Below the pieces are notes generated by a model. That model was not told the origin of the DNA. It saw nothing but the letters and a program-made list of their open reading frames with translations, and did not search any database. This document shows positions 37,358 to 64,000 of a DNA stretch of 64,000 nt, piece after piece. Within the stretch, counting starts at the first letter, position 1. Each line of letters opens with the position of its first letter. A program made the position numbers and the translations under genes. Location: NCBI RefSeq assembly GCF_033115175.1, contig NC_084850.1, positions 101,061,439 to 101,125,438 on the forward strand, given 5' to 3'. The DNA comes from Lepus europaeus. Lineage: Eukaryota > Chordata > Mammalia > Lagomorpha > Leporidae.

Positions 37358-37692
37358 TCTTTTTTAAAAGATTTCTTTGTTTACTTGAAAGGTAGAGTTA
37401 CAGAGAGAGACACATACAGCAAGAAAGATCTTTCATCTGTTTACTGGTCCACTTCTCACATGACCACAAAGACCAAGCTGGACTGGGCTGAAGCCAGGAG
37501 CCTGTAACTCCATCTGGGTTTCCCATGTGGGTGATAGGAGCCCAAGCTCTTGGGTCATCTTTGGCTGCTTTCCCAGGCATATTAGCAGGGAGCTGGATCA
37601 GAAGTGGAGTATCTGGGTCTTGAGCCAGCACCCGTATGGGATGCTGGCATTGCAGGTGGCAGCTTTACCTACTATGCCACAGCACCGACCCC
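37358..37692 (-). mobile_element. CSINE, A/T-tail type
   Basis: AAAAGATTTCTTTGTTTACT at the tail and GCCACAGCACCGACCCC at the head. Confidence 0.84.
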
Positions 37693-38119
37693 TCCTTTAT
37701 TTCTTCTTCTTTTTTTACACTTCCTTTTTTCCTAGCAGTTTTGGAGATCTCTGGGCGTTCACCCGGACTACCCTGTAGAGACTGTGTAGAGACCAGAGTC
37801 CACAAGATTAGGGACCCCTTTATTTCAGCAGTCACATACATCACTCACTCACTCAGGAATCCATACACTTCCCTTTCCACCTGGGCTGATTCCTTTGCTT
37901 GTACCTCCTCTTCTTCAGAACTCTAAATGTCCTTGGGCCTCTTCTCTAGCTGACTTTTTTCTCTCTTGGTGAATTCACCCAGTCTCTATCTTCAGAACAT
38001 CCCCAGAATCTAACGACTTCTTTATCACCTCCCCTGCCAGCACCATCATGGCTGTCTGGGACTGCTGCGGTGGCCTCCTCCCTGGTCTCTCGCTTCTAGC
38101 CTTACATGGATAGTTTGTT

Positions 38120-39060
38120 TTCCAATGCAGCAGCAGAGGAAGCCAGTTAAATCTGAAGTCAGATCATGGCCCTCCTCTGTGCACAACCCTCCCATGGCTC
38201 CCTTCACTTGAAAGTAAAAGCCGGAACCCTCACAGTGGCTCATGAGGCCATACTCAATCAGGCCCCCTTGCTTCACCCACTGACTTCTTTGCCATTCTTC
38301 ACACATAACAGTCACATGAATGCCTCAGGGCCTTTGTACTGGCTGTTTTTGGAGCCTGGTTTACCTTCTCAAGCTAGCTGTGTGGTTCACTCCCTTTGCT
38401 CTTTAGATGGACATCCAGATGTCTCCTCAGCCAGGCTTCCCTGGATCAGATTATCCCATTAAATATTGTAAACTGGTCCAGCAATTTTTATCTGCATTCC
38501 TTCTTTTCTTTCTTTAAAATAAGATTTATTTGAAAGGCAGAGTGATAGGGAGGGAGGGAGAGAGAGAGAGAGACATTGGGAGAGATTTTTCCATCCACTG
38601 GTTCACTCCCTAGATGTCCGTAATGGCTGAGTCCAGTCCAGATGGAAGCCAGGAGCCCAGAACTCCATCCAGGTCTCCTACATGGGTGGCAGGGTCCCAA
38701 GCACTGGGGCCATATTCTATTGCTTTCCCAGGTGCATTAGCAAGGAGCTGGATTGGAAGCAGAGCAGCTGGGACTTGAACTAGTGCTTGTATGGGATTCT
38801 TGTGTTGCAGGTGGTGGCTTAATCCACTGTGCCACAATGCTCACACCTGCATTCTTTCCTTTCTGTATTTTCTTTTTTTCTCTAAAGCATTTATCAACCT
38901 CTAACATATGTAATATTCACTTAATTTTGTTTCTTTTCTATCCATTCCACAGATACACATATATGTTTTGTTCAACATCATTTCTCCAATGTCTGGAACA
39001 GGGCCTAACACACAGTAGGTGCTCTATATATGTTTTATAGTTTACTGAATGAGTGAATGG
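38120..39060 (+). mobile_element. LINE-2 3' end, interrupted by a SINE
   Basis: GGCCCTCCTCTGTGCACAAC, AGGGCCTTTGTACTGGCTGT and the 3' end GGAACAGGGCCTAACACACA plus AGTAGGTGCTC match L2 in order. The CSINE at 38506-38847 splits it. Confidence 0.75.
38506..38847 (-). mobile_element. CSINE, A/T-tail type, inside LINE-2
   Basis: A TSD-like CTGCATTCCTTCTTTT / CTGCATTCTTTCCTTT flanks it. Confidence 0.84.
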
Positions 39061-39540
39061 TGTGGTGGTGATGGAATGGGAGAGAAACAGAAAGAACTTG
39101 ACCTTGTCTCACCTGCCTCATCAGGAGCTGAGACTCAATTTAGATGAGTTTGACCTATTAATCCAAAGATAGAAAGTGTGGGATATCCTGAGAATGACAC
39201 CAGAGGAAGCTCTCTAGGAAGGAGTAGTAGCATCTGAGCTAATCCTGGAAGGTCCCCTCAGATCACAGAAATGCTAGGGTCAATGAGGCCTGTGGCGTGG
39301 AGGAAACAGTAGGCAGTAGTTGGAGGAGTGAGAAAAGTTAAAAAAAGATGAAGAAAGGTGTGTTTACTAACAATGAGAAATCTTTCAGGGCTTTGAATTT
39401 CAAGGGGATGATTTTGGGTTTGGTCCTCTAAGATGTCGTACCCACCAGACAGCTCAGGGGCCTCACACCCTAGTCAACCCCTGAGACGTAGCACTGAGAC
39501 AATAATGATGATGATCTCATATGAATGGAGAGGTTCTTCA

Positions 39541-58362
<18,822 letters not shown>

Positions 58363-58399
58363 AGCAGTGTGTGTGTGTGTGGGGGGGTGTTCTCACCCT

Positions 58400-59100
58400 G
58401 GGGCTTCCAGACAACTTTCTGGCTCAGCTCCGGGGAGATCAAGGGCCAGGTATAAAGGCAGGGTGGGGGTGGTGACATGGACTGATGGACAGAGGGTGTG
58501 GTGGAGGTAGGCGGCATAAGTACAAGGACTCTGTGAACTCTGATAAAAAAAAAACTCTGATAGAAAACCCAGGGGGTGATGTGTTTGAATTCTTTGGGGG
58601 CTTGTGACGTGGGCTCTTTCCTGTTCCATCCCACCCCCGCCCTTTGCTGCTAAAAGTCAGAGAACATTCATTAGCCCCATTACTCTACGCTGCTAGTATG
58701 CTGAGCTCTTGTAGGTTACCTGTCTGGTCCACATTCCTAGATGCAGCCTAGTTCCTCCCCTTCATAAATGCTTTGCGCTGTGGATGTTGTTTATAATCAT
58801 TTAATGACTATAAATGATTTCCATTTAAAGAGAGTTACATTATGTGATTACAGGTTTGTATAAAAAGTTTGAACAACAAACCAGTACATTGATTATGCAG
58901 GTAATCCCCTGGCCCCAAAATGACCACCAGGATGAGTTTCTGGTGTTTCCTTCCAGATGCTCTTACACACACACAGAGTCACCATAACCAATACTTACTT
59001 GCTTTACCTGCTCGAGACATGTACTATAGAAGGCACCATCCATCCACCCTCCGTCCACAGGCTGCTCGCATTCTCTGTCCCATCCAGCAGTGGTCTATGA
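58400..59100. other. Region upstream of GLOD5, no feature recognised
   Basis: The GLOD5 promoter should be here, but no TATA box in the gene direction, CpG island or known first exon is evident. Confidence 0.35.
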
Positions 59101-59103
59101 CAC

Positions 59104-59206
59104 GACATGTGGCACAGCAGATTTAGCCACCACTTGGGACGCTCACATCCCATGTTGGAGTGCCTGGTTCAAGTCCCGGCTGCTCTAGGCTTCTGATCCC
59201 ACTTCT
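59104..59206 (+). mobile_element. Old CSINE head fragment
   Basis: ATGTGGCACAGCAGATTTAG followed by GAGTGCCTGGTTCAAGTCCC; only the tRNA-like third remains. Confidence 0.65.
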
Positions 59207-59449
59207 ATTGTGGAATAGGTGGAAGCTGAAGGCAGGGTCTGTGATATGCACTATGCATGTCTGCGGTGCTGGCACCTGCTATCTACCAGGTAAGCAAAAC
59301 AGATTTGCTGAATTCACTCACCCCACGTTTTAGTAGCTAGTTCATTTCACTCTGTAACAGTCACTGGCTGTAGATGGACATTCACAAGGTCTCCCTAGCC
59401 GTTTGCGCCCACCAGCCTTCTGCACAGCGAGCGGTAGAAGTGGAATTCT

Positions 59450-59870
59450 GGATGCGTTAGGGGTCTCCAGAGAAACAAAACCAAAAGAGAAATAGAAACC
59501 ATATGTGATTTATTATAAGAAATTAGCTCGCATGATTATGAGGACTGAGAAGTTTCACAACCTGCCACCAGGAAGTTGTAGGTGCAGGAGAGCTGGTGGC
59601 ATAGCTCTGAAAACCAGATGACAAATGGTGTACGTTCCAGTTGAGGACAGAATATGGGTCTTGTTGCTCAGCAGTCAGGTAGCGAGCCAATTCCCCTTCC
59701 CCCAACCTTTATGATCTATTCATACCCTCAATGGATTGGATGAAACCCACGTGTTCCTCAGTTCACCAATTCAATGCTAACCTCATCTGGAAATGCCCTC
59801 CCAGACATACCCAGAAATAATGTTTAAGCAGGACACCCGTGTCCCTGTCAAGTGGACACACAGAATTAAC
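59450..59870 (+). mobile_element. Old interspersed repeat of uncertain family
   Basis: GTTAGGGGTCTCCAGAGAAA, then TGATTTATTATAAGAAATTA and, near the end, CAAGTGGACACACAGAATTA form a pattern frequent in placental genomes. I do not assign the family. A CSINE has inserted at its end. Confidence 0.45.
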
Positions 59871-59876
59871 TATCAT

Positions 59877-60083
59877 GGGGCCAGTGTTGTGGTGCAGCAT
59901 GTTAAGCTTCTATCTGCTAAACTGGCATCCCTGCTAATGTGCCTGGGAAAGCAGCAGAAGATGGCTCAAGTGCTTGGCGCCTGTACCCACGTGGCAGACC
60001 TGGAAGAAGCTCCAGGCTCCTGGCTTCAGCCTGGCCTAGTCCCAGCCTTTGTGGCCATTTGGGAGTGAATCAGCAGATGAAAG

Positions 60084-60128
<45 letters not shown>

Positions 60129-60184
60129 GCCTTCGTCCTCTCTAACTTTGCCTTCAAATAAATTAAAAAAAATCTTTAACAAAA
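59877..60184 (+). mobile_element. CSINE, A/T-tail type with (CT)n
   Basis: Head GGGGCCAGTGTTGTGGTG; TSD AATTAACTATC / AATTAACTACC. Confidence 0.85.
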
Positions 60185-60365
60185 ATTAACTACCTCAACT
60201 CTTCAACCCTTGTCAACTTAATTAAGCTACACTTAATCTCCAAATGAAGACAATAAAAAGGTCATAATTCCACATTGCCTGATACAGATATCCTCTGTAC
60301 AACTGAAAATGCTCTAATCCCTTCCCCAGAAGAGGAGGTACAATCCTTGAGCAATATTTACTCTT

Positions 60366-60673
60366 TTTTTTTTTTTAGCCAGGCAGAGTGGACAGTGAGA
60401 GAGACTGTTGGTTCATCCCTTAATGGCCACTGTGGCTGGTGCACTGTGCTGATCCGAAGCCAGGAGCCAGGTGCTTCTCCTGGTCTCCTATGCGGGTGCA
60501 GGGCCCAGGGCCCAAGCACTTGGGCCATCCTCCACTGCACTCCCGGGCCACAGCAGAGAGCTGGACTGGAAGAGGAGCAACCAGGACAGAATCCAGCACC
60601 CGGACTGGGACTAGAACCTAGTGTGCCGGTGCTGCAGGCGGAGATTAGCCTATGGAGCCACGGCGCCAGCCTA
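60366..60673 (-). mobile_element. CSINE, young GC-rich type, slightly shortened
   Basis: The TSD TATTTACTCTT is at 60355 and 60674. GGGCCCAGGGCCCAAG shows a small internal duplication. Confidence 0.88.
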
Positions 60674-60762
60674 TATTTACTCTTCTTAATAACCCATAAC
60701 TTAAATACTGTGATGTAAAATTGACAATACTTAAATGTTATTATACAAAGTCAATACATCTA

Positions 60763-61092
60763 TTTTTTTAAATTTATTTATTTATTTGAAAGGCAGAACA
60801 ACAGAGAGAGGGAGAGACAAAGAAAGAGAGGAGATCTTCCATCCACTGGTTCACTTCCCAAATGCCCGCAACAGCTGGATTTAGCCCAGTTTGAAGCCAG
60901 GCTCCAGGAATATCATCCTGGTCTCTCATGTGGGTGGCAGTGGCCAAAGTACTTGGGCCATCCTCCACTGCCTTCCCAGGTGCATTGGCAGGGAGCTTGA
61001 TCAGAAGTAGAGCCTCTGAGATTCAAACCAGCACTCCAATATGGGATGCACAAGGTGGTGGCTTAACCCACTGCACCACAACACTGACCCTA
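60763..61092 (-). mobile_element. CSINE, A/T-tail type
   Basis: AAATTTATTTATTTATTTGA at the tail and CCACAACACTGACCC at the head. Confidence 0.82.
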
Positions 61093-61129
61093 AGGTGAAC
61101 ATATCTCATGTTACATGATAAGGGAATAA

Positions 61130-62010
61130 GAGAAGAAAGGAAGCAAAGATATTTTCAATATGCATACAATCATATTCACAGCAAAATAAGGAGGAAGTAC
61201 TTGTGATAATTATAGCCTTCATTTCTATAACAGGTCATGTGGTCATCACTAGTATTCACAGCTACCTTCTATTATAAATTCTGTATTCCATTTACCCTCA
61301 GCCAGCACCCTGGCCTGCTAGTCATGATATTTTACCTGAAAGGGTGACCTAAGCCATCATTCTTGAAGGATCTGGGGCATTCATAGTTATGCCTGCTTTG
61401 GGTCATTATAGTTTCCCTTGAACTTAATCACAGTGTGTGGTAATACTTAGCGATGCCCTACAGGGTCTCCTGTATTCCAGAATATTCTTCCTTACCCCCT
61501 TTGGGATTCAGAATCAATCCCCCCTGCCAACCCTATAACTTCCTGTTGGCCTGTTGACTCAGAGGCATGAGGAGCCCGTGGTGGGAAGTGGCAGCCTTGC
61601 CTTCCAGTTCAATGGAGTCACTGTTGTGCCTCTTGGAGGAAGCACTCTTGCCTCTGGAACTAAGATCTCTGGGTCAGCAGAGTATGAAACAGGAGCAGGG
61701 AGCAAACTTTTGGCAGCGTATCTAGGGGCGATGGTGAGTGGGGCCGCTGCCATTGTCCACCCCTTGACTCCTGGACCCCTGAGTCCTGGCTGTGGGAGAA
61801 ACAGCACCGTACATTGGACACTGACCCAGAGCATACACAGCCTTCTGGAGAGCCTTGTCCCCTGTGTCGCCAGGTCCTGTCACCTAGCCGGTGCTGTGTC
61901 GGTGACTCCAGAGGGCCATTCCATTGTTCTACCAAGCCAGCCACCTCAGAGTGCTGGGAGATGTGGTAAGTCCAGTGAATTCGGTGAGCATGAGCTCACT
62001 GCCACACTTC
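61130..62010 (-). mobile_element. Decayed ERV-L internal fragment (pol, integrase-like)
   Basis: The minus strand at about 61910-61970 reads HSEVAGLVEQWNG, which resembles the retroviral integrase signature around the catalytic Glu in class III (ERV-L) pol. The rest, about 0.8 kb, matches my recollection of an old mammalian ERV-L internal region. Stops and frameshifts are present, and no LTR was recognised here. The plus-strand open frame over it is incidental. Confidence 0.6.
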
Positions 62011-62064
62011 CTTGGCTGATGGGTGATACCTGTCTGTCTCCCTCTGTCTCTCGCTACCTTTTTT

Positions 62065-62205
62065 AAAAAAATTATTTTTTAATCAATTTGGAAGGCAGAG
62101 TGACAGAGAGAAAGATATCTTGGAAATGGAGGAGCTGGGACTCAAACTGGCACTCATACAAAGTGCTGGCATTGCAGGCAGTGGCTTAACCTGCTCTGCC
62201 CCTCT
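62065..62205 (-). mobile_element. CSINE with large internal deletion
   Basis: Tail AATCAATTTGGAAGGCAGAG is joined directly to head-side sequence GGAGCTGGGACTCAAACTGG; about half of the element is missing. Confidence 0.68.
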
Positions 62206-62218
62206 CTGCCTTTTCAGA

Positions 62219-62528
62219 TTTTTTTAAAAGATTTATTTTATTTATTTGAAAGGCAGAGTGACAGAGAGAGAGAGAGGGAGAGACAGAGAGATCTTCCATC
62301 CACTGGTTTATTCCTCAAATGGCCAGGGCTGGGCCAGGCCAAAGCTACAAGCCTAAAACTAGATCCTGGTCTCCCATGTGAGTGGCAGGGTCCCAAGAAG
62401 TTGAATCCTCACCTCCCAGGAGGCACATCAGCTGGAACTGGAAGCAAAGCCAGCACTCAAAGTGAAGCACTCTGACACAGGATGTGGGCGTCCCGAGCAG
62501 TGACACAACCACTGCCACAAAGGTCCCC
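62219..62528 (-). mobile_element. Old CSINE
   Basis: AAAAGATTTATTTTATTTAT at the tail and CACTGCCACAAAGGTCCCC at the head; diverged. Confidence 0.74.
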
Positions 62529-62634
62529 CACCCCAGGACTCATTTTCTTTATCTGTAAAATGGAGCTCACTGGCTTTCCACCTCCTCTGCCAAGGCGTAT
62601 TGAGAATAAAGTGGAGCTCTTAAGACAGTTTTGC

Positions 62635-62942
62635 AGGGGCCAGCGTCTTAACACAGTGGGCTAAGCTGCCACTTGCTACACACAGCATCCCATATGGGCA
62701 CCAGTTCGAGTCCCGGCTGCTCCCCTTCTGATCCAGCTCCCTGCTAATGCACCTGGGAAAGCAGCGGAGGATACCCCTGCCACCCATGTGGGAAACTGGG
62801 AAAGAAACTCCTGGCTCCTGGCTTCAGCCTGGCCCAGGCTTGGCTATTGCGGCCATTTGGGGAGTAGACCAGTGGGTGGAACAATCACTCTATCTCTCCC
62901 TCTCTCACTCTGTTGGTCTACTTTTCAAATAAATAAATAGGT
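62635..62942 (+). mobile_element. CSINE, A/T-tail type
   Basis: Head GGGGCCAGCGTCTTAACAC and tail CAAATAAATAAATAGG. Confidence 0.83.
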
Positions 62943-63085
62943 GTGGAAAAACACGTTTGCAAACTAAAGCACCATGTGGATGAGAAGGCCTAATACTCTC
63001 AAATACAAAGCAGTGAGCGGGGCAGGCAAGGTGGCCCAGGGCAGGGAGCTGGGAGAGTGGATGCCTAGTTTGTAGTCATAGATTT

Positions 63086-63416
63086 TTTTTGACAGGCAGA
63101 GTGGACAGTGAGAGAGACAGAGAGAAAGGTCTTCCTTTTGCCGTTGGTTCACCCTCCAATGGCCGCTGCGGCTGGCGTGCTGTGGCTGGCGCACCACGCT
63201 GATCCGAAGGCAGGAGCCAGGTGCTTCTCCTGGTCTCCCGTGGGGTGCAGGGCCCAAGGACTTGGGACATCCTCCACTGCACTCCTGGGCCATAGCAGAG
63301 AGCTGGCCTGGAAGAGGGGCAACCAGGACAGAATCCTGCGCCCCAACCGGGACTAGAACCCGGTGTGCCTGCGCCGCTAGGCGGAAGATTAGCCTGTTGA
63401 GCCACGGCACCGACCC
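63086..63416 (-). mobile_element. CSINE, young GC-rich type
   Basis: GACAGGCAGAGTGGACAGTG at the tail and GCCACGGCACCGACCC at the head; short TSD GTCATAG. Confidence 0.88.
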
Positions 63417-63426
63417 TGTCATAGTT

Positions 63427-63760
63427 TTTTTTTAAAGATTTATTTATTTATTTGAAAGTCAGAGTTACACAGAAAGAAGGAGAGACACAGAGAGAGAGAG
63501 GTCTTCCTTCCTCTGGTTCACTCCCCAGTTGACCGAGATGACCAGAGCTGCACCAATCCAAAGCCAGGAGCCAGGAGCTTCTTCCGGGTCTCCCACGTGG
63601 GTGCAAGGGTCCAAGGACTTGGGCCATCTTCTACTGCTATACCAGGCCATAGCAGAGAGCTGGATCGGAAGTGGAGCAGCCAGGACTCGAACCAGTGCCC
63701 ATATGGGATTGCCAGCACTTCAGGCAGTGGCTTTACCCACTACACCACAGCGCCTGCCCC
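63427..63760 (-). mobile_element. CSINE, A/T-tail type
   Basis: AAAGATTTATTTATTTATTT at the tail and CACCACAGCGCCTGCCCC at the head. Confidence 0.85.
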
Positions 63761-63764
63761 TGTA

Positions 63765-63860
63765 ATCATAACATCTTGCTACGTAACCTTAAGCGAGCCA
63801 CATGGTTGCTGTGAGCCTCAGATTCCTGCTCAGCAGTATGGAGCTAATGCTCATCTGACC
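63765..63860 (+). mobile_element. MIR SINE fragment
   Basis: ACGTAACCTTAAGCGAGCCA then GTGAGCCTCAGATTCCTGCT resembles the MIR core. Confidence 0.45.
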
Positions 63861-64000
63861 GAATAGCCCAGTGACGCCTGGATGGCCCCAAAAGTCATGC
63901 GGTGCCTGCCCTGATGTTGAGCTGTTGCAAAGCAGCTGTCCAGTCAGAAATTCTACTTTCCACCATCTCTGGCCTTGAGGGAAGGCGTGTGACCAGCCCT

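Noticed and set aside
61554-62066. 170-codon plus-strand frame, possible gene upstream of GLOD5
   Set aside because: It lies antisense to an ERV-L-like pol remnant and resembles no cellular protein I know; no splice or promoter evidence.

Overview
The window is mammalian nuclear DNA, almost certainly from a lagomorph and most likely European rabbit. The reason is the very dense set of tRNA-derived C-repeat SINEs (CSINE), about 65 copies on both strands, many with intact target-site duplications (TSDs). Three protein-coding genes can be assembled exon by exon, all on the minus strand: HDAC6 (5' half only), GATA1 (complete) and GLOD5 (complete CDS). In human Xp11.23 the order is GLOD5 - GATA1 - HDAC6, so the window looks like the syntenic X-chromosome block read in reverse complement.

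Layout. 1-6.47 kb: HDAC6 intron (SINEs, an old LINE-1) in which I could not find the next coding exon. 6.47-12.21 kb: nine HDAC6 coding exons, from the start codon to the first zinc-ligand motif of deacetylase domain 1. About 12.5-13.45 kb: CpG-island promoter. 13.5-21.8 kb: HDAC6-GATA1 intergenic DNA, much of it a degenerate tandem repeat cut up by SINEs. 21.8-28.58 kb: GATA1, five coding exons giving 413 residues plus the noncoding first exon. 27.16-32.25 kb: candidate GATA1 regulatory sites, namely an intron-1 GATA cluster, a palindromic double-GATA site about 0.6 kb upstream and an E-box/GATA composite about 3.7 kb upstream. 32.8-37.2 kb: one antisense LINE-1 fragment split by a MITE-like element, SINEs and a MaLR LTR. 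38.1-39.1 kb: LINE-2. 39.54-58.36 kb: GLOD5, four coding exons, 159 residues, with a SINE-riddled processed pseudogene of GMFB in intron 2. 58.4-64 kb: intergenic SINEs plus a decayed ERV-L pol fragment.

The three genes do not form a pathway. GATA1 is the erythroid/megakaryocyte transcription factor, HDAC6 a cytoplasmic deacetylase and GLOD5 a VOC-fold protein of unclear function. All deduced exon junctions keep the frame and use GT-AG introns. I found no bacterial-type features, no genuine tRNA or rRNA gene, and nothing that supports a novel multi-gene system. The most interesting items are the GMFB pseudogene, the shared degenerate minisatellite at 15-20 kb and inside GATA1 intron 4, the candidate GATA1 regulatory sites, and the MITE-like family. 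Repeat families were recognised by eye, so edges are approximate except where a TSD fixes them.
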